A stretch of DNA of 62,428 nucleotides, from NCBI GenBank assembly GCA_944326705.1, contig CALVEY010000013.1, positions 1 to 62,428 on the forward strand, in the 5' to 3' direction. The DNA comes from an uncultured Mucispirillum sp. GTDB lineage: Bacteria; Chrysiogenota; Deferribacteres; Deferribacterales; Mucispirillaceae. Below are positions 26,097-35,173 of this stretch, piece by piece. Within the stretch, counting starts at the first letter, position 1; every line of letters starts with the position of its first letter. The notes under the pieces are model-generated. The model ran no database searches and had not been told where the DNA came from. It saw only the letters and a program-made list of their open reading frames with translations. The position numbers and the translations under genes are program-made.

Positions 26097-26863
26097 AATA
26101 TTAATACCGATGTTAAAATATAATCAAACATACAGACTAAAACGCTTGATTCAACAACAGATACATTTGTTGCTTTACCAACACCTTCTGCACCAGTTGA
26201 TGCATTAAAGCCGTTATAGCAGCTTACTATTACTACAATTATTCCAAATACGAATGATTTAATAAGGCTGTCTACTATATCATTTATATTTGTATAAAGC
26301 ACCATATTTTCAAAATAAATACTGCTGCTGATACCCATCATATTAACTATTACAATATAGCCGCCTATTATACCAAATATAATACATATAGCATTAAGCA
26401 GCGGCATAGAAAACATACCTGCAAGCATTCTAGGTACTGCTAAATAATGCACAGGGTCTACAGCCATAGCATCAAGAGCATCTATCTGCTCAGTTACTTT
26501 CATTGTTCCAAGTTCTGCAGTCATTGCAGAGCCTGCACGGGCAGCAACCATAATACCTGTTAAAACAGGTCCAAGCTCAAGTATCATTGCCATAGCAATA
26601 AGACCGCTTGTCATTTCTCCAGAGCCAAAGTTATTAAGCCCTTTATAAGACTGCAGACTAAAAACCATACCTGTAAAGATACCTGTTAATATGATAATAG
26701 GTATAGACTTATATCCTATAAACTCTATTTGTTTAATAAAAAGTCTAAACCTAAATGGTGGCTTAAAAATTCCTTTTGTTGTTTCATAAAAAAGTATAGA
26801 CATTTTGCCTGCCATATGAATAATGTCTAATACCATTTTACCTATAAATTCAAAAAATTTCAA
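26093..26863 (-). CDS. mlaE: ABC transporter permease MlaE
   Basis: MlaE is the inner-membrane permease of the Mla system. The MlaE signature is present: SIPIIILTGIFTGMVFSLQ, GPVLTGIMVAARAGSAMTAELGTM and EQIDALDAMAVDPVHYL, with about five helices. I choose TTG 26863 as the start (256 residues, [20 protein letters not shown]), because AAGAAGG lies just upstream and homologues begin at this point. The open frame extends to an ATG at 26932, which would overlap alr by 83 bases. With the chosen start the overlap is 14. Confidence 0.92.
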   Translation of the reverse strand: MKFFEFIGKMVLDIIHMAGKMSILFYETTKGIFKPPFRFRLFIKQIEFIGYKSIPIIILTGIFTGMVFSLQSYKGLNNFGSGEMTSGLIAMAMILELGPVLTGIMVAARAGSAMTAELGTMKVTEQIDALDAMAVDPVHYLAVPRMLAGMFSMPLLNAICIIFGIIGGYIVIVNMMGISSSIYFENMVLYTNINDIVDSLIKSFVFGIIVVIVSCYNGFNASTGAEGVGKATNVSVVESSVLVCMFDYILTSVLIL

Positions 26864-27983
26864 AATGACCTTCTTTATATTTATAAACTCTTGGCACTCT
26901 ATCTGAAATGCCGCATAATATTTCATAATCAATAGTGTCTGCCCACTGACCTAATGTGGAAGCAGTAATATCATCACCCATTATCTGCACTTTCTGACCG
27001 ATACAGTTTTCGCCAAGCTCAGTAACATCTATCATTGTCATATCCATACATACATTACCTACTACCTGACATTTTTTACTGCCTGCAAGCACATACCCTT
27101 TATTTGAAAAAGAACGCCTGTAACCGTCTGCATAACCTATTGGTATAACACCTATTATCATATCTTTTGGTGCAAAAAAAGTTCTGCCGTAGCCAACAGA
27201 TTCACCTTTTTTTAGATATTTTACATGAGCTATCTCGCTCCACAGGCTCATAACAGGCTGTAAATCTTTTAGCACATTTGTAGATTCATATCCATATAAA
27301 AATAAACCTGGACGGGTAAAAGTCCATCTGTTTTCAAAATTAGCTATTCCAGATGAGTTTAAAAAACTTGTAGCAAAAGTATAATCTTTATTAATTTCTA
27401 AAAATCTATCAAACCTTTCTGTTTGAATATGTGCATAGCTGTTATCACAGTCTGAAGTTGCAAGGTGACTTATTGCAAAATCCACATGAATATTTTTATA
27501 CTGTTTTAATAATTCTGAAAGCTGCATTTCATATGAAAAACCAAGCCTGCTCATACCTGTATCAATTTCTAGTGCCACATGAGCTTCTATACCTAAATCT
27601 TTGGCAGCTTTAGATATTATTTCTGCATATCTGTAATCAAAAACTGGCAGTGTAAGTGATGACTGTAACGCTTCCTTTACAAAAGAATCACTTACATAAC
27701 CAAGCACTACAATTTTAGTATCTTTAGATGATAATACTTTTCTAAGCTCTATACCTTCAATCATTGTAGCAACAGCAAAATGATTGACATTCTTTTCTTC
27801 ATAAGCATATTTTGCTAAAATTTTTGCTCCATGTCCATAAGCATCTGCTTTTACAACAGCAATAATATCTGATTTTGAAAGGTTTCTAGCTATATCTATA
27901 TTATTACCAAACCTTTCCATATCAATAACTGCGTAAGTTGGGCGTGGTATAATGCCCATATTATCTAAATTATTTATTTTCAT
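26850..27983 (-). CDS. alr: Alanine racemase
   Basis: Alr makes D-alanine for peptidoglycan. The 377-residue PLP barrel has the PLP lysine in [12 protein letters not shown], the [10 protein letters not shown] stretch, [11 protein letters not shown] (catalytic Tyr) and [12 protein letters not shown]. All expected residues are present. It overlaps prfB by 14 bases upstream and mlaE by 14 bases downstream, so translation of the three is probably coupled. Confidence 0.95.
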   Translation of the reverse strand: MKINNLDNMGIIPRPTYAVIDMERFGNNIDIARNLSKSDIIAVVKADAYGHGAKILAKYAYEEKNVNHFAVATMIEGIELRKVLSSKDTKIVVLGYVSDSFVKEALQSSLTLPVFDYRYAEIISKAAKDLGIEAHVALEIDTGMSRLGFSYEMQLSELLKQYKNIHVDFAISHLATSDCDNSYAHIQTERFDRFLEINKDYTFATSFLNSSGIANFENRWTFTRPGLFLYGYESTNVLKDLQPVMSLWSEIAHVKYLKKGESVGYGRTFFAPKDMIIGVIPIGYADGYRRSFSNKGYVLAGSKKCQVVGNVCMDMTMIDVTELGENCIGQKVQIMGDDITASTLGQWADTIDYEILCGISDRVPRVYKYKEGHFEIF

Positions 27984-29082
27984 TTTCTATTCCTGCAGCA
28001 AAAAGTAAATACTGCCTGATAAATTGTTCTAATTCGCCGTCCATAACAGCATCAACATTTCCTGTTTCATACCTTGTGCGTAAATCTTTAACCATTTTAT
28101 ATGGGTGCATAACATAAGAGCGGATTTGGTTTCCCCAGCCAATATCTGTTTTGCTGTCTTCCATTTTTTCTTTAGCTTCGCTTCGTTTTTCCATTTCATA
28201 TTCATAAAGTTTAGATTTTAAAATTTTCATAGCAGAAGCTTTGTTCTTATGCTGACTTCTTTCATTTTGGCATGCTACAACAATACCTGTTGGAATATGT
28301 GTTATCCTAACAGCAGAATCTGTTGTATTAATATGCTGTCCGCCTGCTCCACCTGCTCTATATGTATCTATTCTTAAATCTGATTCATTTACTTCTATTT
28401 CTAAATCATCATCTATCTCAGGCAGCACAAATACAGAAGCAAAAGATGTATGGCGCCTGTTCTGAGAGTCAAATGGTGATATGCGCACAAGTCTGTGAAC
28501 ACCGCTTTCTCCTTTTAAATAGCCAAAGCCGTATTCACCTATAATATTAAAAGTAATAGATTTTATACCTGCTTCATCTCCATCAAGCTGGTCTAATATT
28601 TCAAGTTTAAAGCCATTTTTTTCAGCCCATCTAGAATACATTCTAAAAAGCATAGATGCCCAGTCATCTGCTTCTGTGCCGCCAGCTCCTGAATGTATTG
28701 TTACAATAGCATTATTAATATCATGCTGGTCACTTAAAATCAGCTTTAACTCAAAATCTACAGTCTGCTTTTTATATTGAGAAAAAGTATCTATTATATC
28801 TTTTTCTACAGAATTTTCCCCTTCTTTATAAAGCTCTACTAATACATCACAGTCTTCTTTTATCTGTAAAAGACTTCTATATGATTCTAAAAATTTTTTA
28901 ATTGCAGACTGCTCCTTTAAAAGATGCTTTGATTCTTTTTTAGACCAAAAGTCTTTATCAGTCATAGACATATTTTCAATATCATCTACTTTCTTCTGCA
29001 GCACATCTTCTTTTACTGCTGGAGCAAAGCTTTTTACTTTATTATTTAATTCATCTATTTCTTGAAGTGTTTCTTCTAACAT
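27970..29082 (-). CDS. prfB: Peptide chain release factor 2, without a frameshift site
   Basis: RF2 ends translation at UGA and UAA. The 370-residue protein has the SPF tripeptide in [12 protein letters not shown] (about 206), which reads the stop codon, and GGQ in [12 protein letters not shown] (about 246), which triggers peptide release. The whole gene is in one frame from an ATG preceded by AAAGGAC. The usual in-frame UGA with +1 frameshift near codon 25 is absent, so RF2 does not autoregulate here in the known way. It is followed by alr with an overlap. Confidence 0.95.
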   Translation of the reverse strand: MLEETLQEIDELNNKVKSFAPAVKEDVLQKKVDDIENMSMTDKDFWSKKESKHLLKEQSAIKKFLESYRSLLQIKEDCDVLVELYKEGENSVEKDIIDTFSQYKKQTVDFELKLILSDQHDINNAIVTIHSGAGGTEADDWASMLFRMYSRWAEKNGFKLEILDQLDGDEAGIKSITFNIIGEYGFGYLKGESGVHRLVRISPFDSQNRRHTSFASVFVLPEIDDDLEIEVNESDLRIDTYRAGGAGGQHINTTDSAVRITHIPTGIVVACQNERSQHKNKASAMKILKSKLYEYEMEKRSEAKEKMEDSKTDIGWGNQIRSYVMHPYKMVKDLRTRYETGNVDAVMDGELEQFIRQYLLFAAGIENENK

Positions 29083-29105
29083 ATTGTCCTTTCTATATTT
29101 TTATT

Positions 29106-29555
29106 TTATATTTCAATAATTACTGCAGTTTCATCACAGTCAGGATATTTAGGGCATTTTAAACAGTCTGTCCATATTTTCTTTGGCAGGCTGTCAAGCT
29201 CAGTTACTTTAAAGCCGCAGCTTTCAAAAAATTCCTGCATATATGTAAGTGCAAAAACTTTTGTAAAGCCAGTTTCTTTTGCTCTTTTTAAAGAATATTC
29301 AACCATTGCCTGTCCTATTTTCTGCCTTTTATACTCTTCAACAACAGCTAATGAGCGGATTTCTGCAGTATCACTCCATGTTGGGTGAAGTGCGCATACT
29401 CCCTTAACTGCTTCATCATCCTCCCATAAAATAAACTCATATATTTTTTCATATATTTCATTTCTGCTGATTTGAAGCATCTGCCCTTTTTTTGCATACT
29501 GATTTACAATCTGCTGAATAACTGGTGCATCATTAATTTTTGCTTGTCTAATCAT
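29106..29555 (-). CDS. argA: GNAT N-acetyltransferase, short ArgA-type (probable N-acetylglutamate synthase)
   Basis: The 149-residue GNAT protein has AEIRSLAVVEEYKRQKIGQAM (acetyl-CoA pyrophosphate loop), FALTYMQEFFESCGF, and a C-terminal KIWTDCLKCPKYPDCDE cysteine motif. That motif is shared by the short stand-alone N-acetylglutamate synthases that start arginine synthesis. The assignment rests on this tail. Other arg genes are not in the window, so an unrelated acetyl acceptor remains possible. Confidence 0.78.
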   Translation of the reverse strand: MIRQAKINDAPVIQQIVNQYAKKGQMLQISRNEIYEKIYEFILWEDDEAVKGVCALHPTWSDTAEIRSLAVVEEYKRQKIGQAMVEYSLKRAKETGFTKVFALTYMQEFFESCGFKVTELDSLPKKIWTDCLKCPKYPDCDETAVIIEI

Positions 29556-29956
29556 CTTACATAATTCCTATATTTATCAATTACTTTTTGTGCAACATCT
29601 GCATTAGAGATTAAATATTTTGTAGCTCTTACATTTATATCAAGCACACCATCTCTACGAGTATAAATATAAGCAGTTACTGTGTGGTTATCTACTACAC
29701 CTTCTACATATCCATCAACAAAGCTTAAGTCATTAATAGTGCCTTTATTTGCTTCAAAAGCATATATTAATTTTTCTACAGCAAGAGCTTTTTCTGTTTT
29801 ATCAATATCTGATACTGAACCTGCAGTGAAAACTACTGTAGAAAAAGCACCAGCTAAAGCCACCCCTGCAATCCAGGCACACCCATTAAAAAACAGCGGT
29901 ATAGTAAAAACTACAATTAATTTAAACACAAAATGTCTTACTTTAAAATTAATCAT
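29552..29956 (-). CDS. Small lipoprotein, DUF3568-like
   Basis: The 134-residue protein has a lipoprotein signal ending FFNGC (Cys at about 26), a Gly/Ala-rich stretch, and a short alpha/beta domain with YIYTRRDGVLDINVR. This is the layout of DUF3568 lipoproteins, whose function is unknown. The predicted transcription start (near 29955) coincides with the ATG, so either the message is leaderless or the true start is the GTG at 29929. The latter would give a normal signal peptide (MFKLIVVFTIPLFFNGC). It is the first gene of the long minus-strand run and overlaps the ArgA-like gene by 4 bases. Confidence 0.7.
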   Translation of the reverse strand: MINFKVRHFVFKLIVVFTIPLFFNGCAWIAGVALAGAFSTVVFTAGSVSDIDKTEKALAVEKLIYAFEANKGTINDLSFVDGYVEGVVDNHTVTAYIYTRRDGVLDINVRATKYLISNADVAQKVIDKYRNYVR

Positions 29957-29961
29957 TTTGC

Positions 29962-29990
29962 ATATTATAAAATTTAATTACAATAATCAA
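29962..29990 (-). promoter_or_regulatory. Putative promoter at the head of the 14-kb minus-strand run
   Basis: On the minus strand TTGATT (29990-29985), a 17-base spacer and TAATAT (29967-29962). It is the only good promoter I found ahead of this gene series; others may lie inside it. Confidence 0.6.
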
Positions 29991-30039
29991 CTTAAATATT
30001 ATATAAATGAATATATTATTAATATTTGTTATAAAATGA

Positions 30040-30068
30040 TTGACTTATTATTATATAACTTTTACTAT
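30040..30068 (+). promoter_or_regulatory. Putative promoter of pyrR-pyrB-pyrC
   Basis: TTGACT (30040-30045), a 17-base spacer and TACTAT (30063-30068). Transcription would start near 30075, leaving a leader of only about 25 bases before the pyrR ATG. That is too short for a PyrR-controlled attenuator. Confidence 0.65.
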
Positions 30069-30099
30069 TTACACAAGTATATATATGAGGAGGTTATTT

Positions 30100-30648
30100 A
30101 TGGAAAAAGAAAAAATCTTAATTAATAGTGCAGAAATGCATGCAATCATTGAGCGTATGACCTTTCAAATTATTGAAAAAGTTACAGATTATGATAATAC
30201 TTATATAGTTGGAATTAGAAGACGCGGCGAATATATTGCAAACCGTATAACAGACAGTATAAGCCGTCACAATAAAAGACCATTAAAATCTGGTGTTTTA
30301 GATATAACATTATATAGAGATGATTTATCTGAAATTGCAAATATGCCTGAAGTAAAATCATCAGATATAGGCTTTGATGTTAATGGAAAAACTATTATAT
30401 TAGTAGATGATGTGCTTTTTACTGGCAGAACAATCCGCTCTGCAATAGATGCACTGCTTGATTATGGCAGACCAGCAAAAATTATGCTTGCAGTTATTGT
30501 AGACAGAGGCCATAAAGAACTTCCAATACATGCAGACTTTACAGGAAAACATATCCCTACAAGAAAAAGCGAAGTTATACATGTAAAAGTAAAAGAAATA
30601 GATAATGTAGATGATGACTGCGTTACTATAAGCGATAGAGAGGCTTAA
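30100..30648 (+). CDS. pyrR: PyrR, pyrimidine regulator / uracil phosphoribosyltransferase
   Basis: PyrR binds pyr mRNA in response to UMP/UTP and also has uracil phosphoribosyltransferase activity. The 182-residue protein shows the PRPP-binding loop [28 protein letters not shown] and [17 protein letters not shown], all typical. I start at ATG 30100, which has a GAGGAGG ribosome site; the longer frame from 30040 begins inside the promoter. pyrB begins one base after the stop. With no room for a leader attenuator here, regulation by this PyrR at this operon is unclear. Confidence 0.94.
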   Translation: MEKEKILINSAEMHAIIERMTFQIIEKVTDYDNTYIVGIRRRGEYIANRITDSISRHNKRPLKSGVLDITLYRDDLSEIANMPEVKSSDIGFDVNGKTIILVDDVLFTGRTIRSAIDALLDYGRPAKIMLAVIVDRGHKELPIHADFTGKHIPTRKSEVIHVKVKEIDNVDDDCVTISDREA

Positions 30649-30649
30649 T

Positions 30650-31570
30650 ATGACTTATGATAAAAAAGATTTTATATCTACTCAGGATTTAACAAGAGAG
30701 CAGATAGATTATATCTTAAATCAAGCAATGAGTTTTAGGGAGATAAATCAAAGAGAAGTTAAAAAAGTCCCTACATTAAAAGGACGCACTATTGTAAACT
30801 TATTTTTTGAAGCATCTACTAGAACAAGAACTTCTTTTGAAATAGCAGGCAAAAGATTAGGTGCAGATGTTATTAATATCAGCTCATCTACATCAAGCAC
30901 TCAAAAAGGCGAAACATTAATGGATACTGTGAAAAATATTGAAGCTATGGCTTCAGATATTGTTGTTATCAGGCACAGCTATTCTGGCTCAGTAAAATTT
31001 GTAGCCGATAATGTAGAGGCTCATATAGTAAATGCTGGTGATGGACTTAATGAGCACCCTACTCAATGTATGCTTGACCTTTTAACTATTAAGCTGCAAA
31101 AAGGCAGGCTTGAAGGCTTAAATGTTACTATCATTGGCGATATTGCCCATTCAAGAGTTGCAAGAAGTGATATTTGGGCTATGAAAACTTATGGTATGAA
31201 TGTAACACTTTTTGCTCCCCCTACTATGCTTCCTGTTGGGGTTGAAGCATTTGGTGTAAATATAGCAAAAAATATGGAAGAAGCAGTTAAAGATGCTGAT
31301 GTTATTATTATGCTTAGAATCCAAAGAGAAAGAATGGCAAAACTGCTTATTCCATCAGAAAGAGAATATTCAAAACTCTTTGGGCTTACTCCTGCTGTTA
31401 TGCAGAAAGCTAAAAGTGATGTTATGGTTATGCACCCTGGACCAATTAATAGAGGTGTAGAACTTTCTTCCGTTGTAGCAGACAGCAGTAATTCTGCAAT
31501 ATTAGACCAGGTGGAAAATGGAGTTGCTGTTAGAATGGCAGTATTAAGTTTTCTTGCTATGTCAAAATAA
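30650..31570 (+). CDS. pyrB: Aspartate carbamoyltransferase catalytic subunit
   Basis: PyrB makes carbamoyl aspartate from carbamoyl phosphate and aspartate. The 306-residue protein has [12 protein letters not shown] (the carbamoyl phosphate site), [24 protein letters not shown] and MHPGPINRG. No pyrI regulatory subunit is present next to it. It lies between pyrR (1 base) and pyrC (17 bases). Confidence 0.97.
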   Translation: MTYDKKDFISTQDLTREQIDYILNQAMSFREINQREVKKVPTLKGRTIVNLFFEASTRTRTSFEIAGKRLGADVINISSSTSSTQKGETLMDTVKNIEAMASDIVVIRHSYSGSVKFVADNVEAHIVNAGDGLNEHPTQCMLDLLTIKLQKGRLEGLNVTIIGDIAHSRVARSDIWAMKTYGMNVTLFAPPTMLPVGVEAFGVNIAKNMEEAVKDADVIIMLRIQRERMAKLLIPSEREYSKLFGLTPAVMQKAKSDVMVMHPGPINRGVELSSVVADSSNSAILDQVENGVAVRMAVLSFLAMSK

Positions 31571-31587
31571 AATATGGTGAAATATAT

Positions 31588-32853
31588 ATGAAAACATTAC
31601 TTAAAAACTGCAAAATAGTAAATCATGATAAAATAACTGAAGGTAATATTTTAATAAATGATAATATTATTGAAGATATTACAAATGAAGATGTTCAGGC
31701 AGATAATGTATATGACTGCTCAGGTAAATATGTTCTTCCTGGGCTTATAGATATGCACTCTCACATGAGAGAGCCGGGATTTGAATATAAAGAAGATATT
31801 ACAAGTGCAGGTCAGGCTGCTGTAGCCGGCGGTATTACTACTGCATGCTGTATGGCAAATACTAAACCTGTTATAGATAATGCTCCTGTTGCTGCATTTA
31901 TTATTAATAAATCAAAAAAAGACGGACTTTTTGATGCTCTGCCTTATGGCGCTGTTACAAAAGGGCTAAAAGGCGAAGAGCTTACAGAAATGGGCGATTT
32001 AATAGAAAATGGTGTATGCGGCTTTTCTGATGATGGATACACTATTATGAATGCAGAAGTTATGCGCAGAGCATTAGAGTATGTTAGATATTTTGACTCT
32101 TTTATTTCTGTTCATGCAATAGATACTAACCTTCAAGGCAATGGATATATGAATGAAGGCAGAATTTCAGCAATTAATGGCTTAAATGGTATCCCTTCTG
32201 AATCAGAATCAGTAATAATTGCAAGAGATATTATGCTTGCCCGCCTTACAAAATCAAGAGTGCATATAAGCCATGTAAGCTCAAAAGAAGCTGTTGATAT
32301 AATACGCTGGGGCAAAAATGAAGGCATTAATGTTACAGCAGAAGCAACACCGCACCACTTTACATTAACAGATGAAAACTGCTTAACTTATGATACAAAC
32401 TATAAAATGAGTCCCCCATTAAGAGAAGAAGAAGATATTGAAGCAATATTACAAGGGTTTAAAGACGGCACAATAGACTGTATTTCTACAGACCATGCAC
32501 CACATCAGGATGATGAAAAATTTGTAGAATTTGGACTTGCTCCAGTTGGTATTATTGGATATCAAACTGCTGTTCCATTAACTATAAAAAGGATAGATGA
32601 AGGAAAACTTTCATGGACAGATTTTGTAAAGCTTATGTCTTATAATCCATCTAAAATACTTAAAAAAGAAAACTTAGGTATTATTGCAAAAGGAAAACAG
32701 GCTGATATTGTAGTTATTGATGCAGATGTAGAATATACTTATACAAGAGAAATAAATAAATCTAAATCATATAATACCCCATTTTTAAATAAACAGTTAA
32801 AAGGTAGAGCAATTTATACATTTAAAAATGGCAGATTAGTTTATCAGGCATAA
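31588..32853 (+). CDS. pyrC: Dihydroorotase
   Basis: PyrC closes carbamoyl aspartate to dihydroorotate. The 421-residue class I-type amidohydrolase has DMHSHMREPGFEYKEDI (metal His pair), ISVHA-type (FISVHAID), VHISHVSSKEAV and the catalytic Asp in STDHAPHQDDEK. It follows pyrB with 17 bases between and ends at a strong terminator. The window therefore holds pyrB, pyrC, pyrD and pyrK, but not pyrE, pyrF or carAB. Confidence 0.96.
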   Translation: MKTLLKNCKIVNHDKITEGNILINDNIIEDITNEDVQADNVYDCSGKYVLPGLIDMHSHMREPGFEYKEDITSAGQAAVAGGITTACCMANTKPVIDNAPVAAFIINKSKKDGLFDALPYGAVTKGLKGEELTEMGDLIENGVCGFSDDGYTIMNAEVMRRALEYVRYFDSFISVHAIDTNLQGNGYMNEGRISAINGLNGIPSESESVIIARDIMLARLTKSRVHISHVSSKEAVDIIRWGKNEGINVTAEATPHHFTLTDENCLTYDTNYKMSPPLREEEDIEAILQGFKDGTIDCISTDHAPHQDDEKFVEFGLAPVGIIGYQTAVPLTIKRIDEGKLSWTDFVKLMSYNPSKILKKENLGIIAKGKQADIVVIDADVEYTYTREINKSKSYNTPFLNKQLKGRAIYTFKNGRLVYQA

Positions 32854-32874
32854 ATTATATTTTATAAAAAATTT

Positions 32875-32904
32875 AAGGCTATTGGTTTTCCAATAGCCTT
32901 TTTT
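32875..32904 (+). terminator. Rho-independent terminator after pyrC
   Basis: AAGGCTATTGG (32875-32885) and CCAATAGCCTT (32890-32900) form an 11-base stem with a TTTT loop, then four more T. Read on the minus strand it is followed by AAATTTTTT, so it may also stop transcription coming from the riboswitch. Confidence 0.9.
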
Positions 32905-32957
32905 GTTACTCATTATAAGTGACTTTATAAAAGTCTAAGATATATAATATCTTTTAA

Positions 32958-33082
32958 AATATTCTCTTTCATCCGGACTATACCGTCGGCTTTGGATTTG
33001 CACCAAATCTGCCAAAAAAGGCTCGTGGGCTTGTTTTTAAACTTACCACCGGTGGGGAATTTCACCCCGCCCTGAGATATTC
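32958..33082 (-). ncRNA. FMN riboswitch (RFN element) with no downstream gene
   Basis: Read on the minus strand the element has all conserved RFN blocks in order: AGGGCGGGGTGAAATTCCCC, ACCGGTGGTAA, CCCACGAGCC, GGCAGATTTGGTG, CCAAAGCCGACGGTATAGTC and CGGATGAAAGAGAATATT. The P1 stem forms between 33082-33074 and 32966-32958 with one bulge. Downstream on the same strand there are two small hairpins (32937-32953, 32921-32935) and then the pyrC terminator; no riboflavin gene follows. Upstream is the mcp terminator. It is therefore an orphan. Confidence 0.95.
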
Positions 33083-33083
33083 T

Positions 33084-33129
33084 AAAAATATTTAGTCTGC
33101 TTAATAATATATTTATTAAGCAGACTAAA
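33084..33129 (-). terminator. Rho-independent terminator after mcp
   Basis: A 17-base stem (33129-33113 with 33107-33091) around a 5-base loop begins 4 bases after the mcp stop on the minus strand and is followed by ATATTTTT. It ends where the FMN riboswitch begins. Confidence 0.82.
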
Positions 33130-33132
33130 AAT

Positions 33133-34767
33133 TTATTTTACTTTAAATCTTGTAAGCATCATTTTAAGGTTTTCTACCCTTTCTTGTAAATGCTCAATAG
33201 TTTGCGTTACTTCATTTACTGCGTTGCTTGATTCTTCAATACCTGTTGCAATACTTATTGATGTTTCATGCACAGTCTGCACTGTAGAATATTCGTTATC
33301 CATATCATCACGAATAGTGCTCATAACACTGCTTATACCGTCAATACCTGCAAATATTTTATTAAATACATCTTCAGTTCTTTCAATATTATTAACACCT
33401 TCTTTAACTTTTTCAGCTTCCATACCCATTGCAGAAGATGCAGTTAAAGCTTCCTGCTGTAATGTAGAAACAATAGTTGTAACTTCACTTGTTGCTTTTT
33501 GTGTTCTTTCTGCCAGCTTCCTTACTTCATCAGCAACTACTGCAAACCCTCTGCCTGCTTCCCCTGCACGCGCTGCTTCTATAGCTGCATTTAATGCAAG
33601 AAGATTTGTCTGGTCTGCAATATCATTAATCACTGTTACAATATTACCAATTTCGCTGGAAGAATTTGCAAGATTAGTAATTGTATCAGAAAGAGAATCT
33701 GCATCTGTGTGTATTTTTTCCATACTTAATTTTAAATCTGTAAGCTGTTTTTTACCATCATTTGCAGAAGTAACTGTAGTATCTACGATTTCCTGATTTG
33801 ATTTTAAAGAATCAACTGTTGCTTTTACTGTTGTATTAATAGAATCTAAACTAGATGCTGTATCACTTACTTGATGAGCCTGCTCTGAAAATGTAGAAGA
33901 TAACTCTTCCATAGTTGAAGCAAGCTGATTATTACTTGATGCAACATCTTCTGTAGCTTCTGTGACATTCAGAAGTATCTCTCTGATACTTGCAAGAGAT
34001 ACATTGATATTTTTAAATGTAGCACATATTTCAGATGTACCAGCTAATGCTGGAGCTTTTACAGTCATATCACCATCAGCAATACTAATAAATAATGAAT
34101 CTAATGTATTTAATGCTCTTTTTAAACTGCTTATAAAGATATATAAGAAAATTAAGAAGATTATTGCTATACTTGCTATACATAATAAAGATACAATAAT
34201 AAGTGTAACTGTTTTAGAAGCAGATTTTTTCGCAGCTTCTGTTGAAAAAACTTTAATTTCATCTTCAAAAGTATTTAAAGACTGTGTTATTTTTTCTTTT
34301 CCTGCTTCATACTCTCTACTGCTCATAAGCTGTGAAGCTTTCTGTAAATCACCTGCAGCAACAGCTTCAAATGATGCTTCTTCCAGCTTGATTAATGCAT
34401 CAGAATCACTTTTTGCTCTTTCTACATATACTAAAATTTCAGAAGGTACACCTAATTTAACTAGTGATTCTATTGATTTATCTCTAGTTTTAGTTTCATT
34501 TACTTCTTTCCAGTATTTATCATAATATTCTCTGTTACCAGTAGTAGCATAAAGCCTTGCCTGAGTAGTAAGATAATCTGACGCTTTTGAAACCATAAAC
34601 CCATATGAAACAATATCAAGGCTGTCAAATGTTAATTTTTCATTTTCTTTTGTGGCGTTATAAATCATTGTCATAAAAATGAGAAATGAAATAATCATTG
34701 CAGCCATACCAACAACAATAATCCATAAAAAATAATTAAACTTAAATTTTAAAATCCCCAGTCCCAT
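33133..34767 (-). CDS. Methyl-accepting chemotaxis protein
   Basis: The 544-residue chemoreceptor has a first membrane helix (about 10-35), a roughly 150-residue helical sensor region of the four-helix-bundle type, a second helix (about 190-213), a HAMP segment, and the cytoplasmic coiled coil. The highly conserved signalling tip is [20 protein letters not shown] followed by [20 protein letters not shown]. The ligand cannot be predicted. It is transcribed alone from its own sigma70-type promoter and ends in a strong hairpin. GGGG before the ATG acts as the ribosome site. Confidence 0.95.
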   Translation of the reverse strand: MGLGILKFKFNYFLWIIVVGMAAMIISFLIFMTMIYNATKENEKLTFDSLDIVSYGFMVSKASDYLTTQARLYATTGNREYYDKYWKEVNETKTRDKSIESLVKLGVPSEILVYVERAKSDSDALIKLEEASFEAVAAGDLQKASQLMSSREYEAGKEKITQSLNTFEDEIKVFSTEAAKKSASKTVTLIIVSLLCIASIAIIFLIFLYIFISSLKRALNTLDSLFISIADGDMTVKAPALAGTSEICATFKNINVSLASIREILLNVTEATEDVASSNNQLASTMEELSSTFSEQAHQVSDTASSLDSINTTVKATVDSLKSNQEIVDTTVTSANDGKKQLTDLKLSMEKIHTDADSLSDTITNLANSSSEIGNIVTVINDIADQTNLLALNAAIEAARAGEAGRGFAVVADEVRKLAERTQKATSEVTTIVSTLQQEALTASSAMGMEAEKVKEGVNNIERTEDVFNKIFAGIDGISSVMSTIRDDMDNEYSTVQTVHETSISIATGIEESSNAVNEVTQTIEHLQERVENLKMMLTRFKVK

Positions 34768-34822
34768 ATAGATGCCCCTATGATATATTTACACAATATA
34801 GAAATATTGGTGTATAACAATA

Positions 34823-34851
34823 TTTATATATGTTTTTTTATATTTTTTCAA
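34823..34851 (-). promoter_or_regulatory. Putative promoter of mcp
   Basis: On the minus strand TTGAAA (34851-34846), a 17-base spacer and TATAAA (34828-34823), about 55 bases ahead of the ATG. The -35 begins two bases after the terminator of the iron-sulfur operon. Confidence 0.5.
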
Positions 34852-34852
34852 T

Positions 34853-34889
34853 AAAAAAAGGCATACATCTGTGTAAAGTATGTATGCCT
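34853..34889 (-). terminator. Rho-independent terminator of the birA-nfu operon
   Basis: On the minus strand GGCATACAT (34888-34880) pairs with ATGTATGCC (34868-34860), followed by seven T (34859-34853). It lies 34 bases after the nfu stop. Confidence 0.9.
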
Positions 34890-34922
34890 CTTTATTAAAA
34901 TTAAAATTTATGTATAATTTTA

Positions 34923-35147
34923 TTATGCTGAAACAACTTCTTTAATTTCAGGTACTTCTTCTTTAATGCGTGCTTCAATACCTTGTTTTAAAGTCATAAG
35001 GCTGAAAGGACAGCTGCCGCATGCGCCTCTTAAAGCAACTTTTACAACGCCATCTTCAATACTGATAAGCTCTACATCGCCACCGTCAGCTTGTAAACCT
35101 GGACGAACTTTATCCAATACTTGTTGAACTTTTTCTTTTAATTCCAT
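34923..35147 (-). CDS. nfu: NifU C-terminal domain (Nfu-type) iron-sulfur carrier
   Basis: The 74-residue protein is a stand-alone Nfu domain, with VRPGLQADGGDVELISIEDG and the cluster ligands in CGSCPFS (CxxC). Nfu proteins carry 4Fe-4S clusters to target enzymes. It is the last gene of the operon with iscU and the IscS-like gene. Confidence 0.94.
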   Translation of the reverse strand: MELKEKVQQVLDKVRPGLQADGGDVELISIEDGVVKVALRGACGSCPFSLMTLKQGIEARIKEEVPEIKEVVSA

Positions 35148-35173
35148 TTTCCTCTCCTAAATATAATTTTTAA

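Noticed and set aside
28900-29082. Programmed frameshift in prfB
   Set aside because: The whole coding sequence is in one frame from an ATG with a ribosome site; no in-frame UGA or shift sequence is present near codon 25.
32885-32970. Short minus-strand frames (15 and 25 codons) after the FMN riboswitch as the regulated gene
   Set aside because: Neither has a ribosome site, and the longer one runs through the pyrC terminator hairpin.
33224-34525. Two long plus-strand frames inside mcp
   Set aside because: They are complementary to the repetitive coiled-coil codons of mcp and have no ribosome sites.
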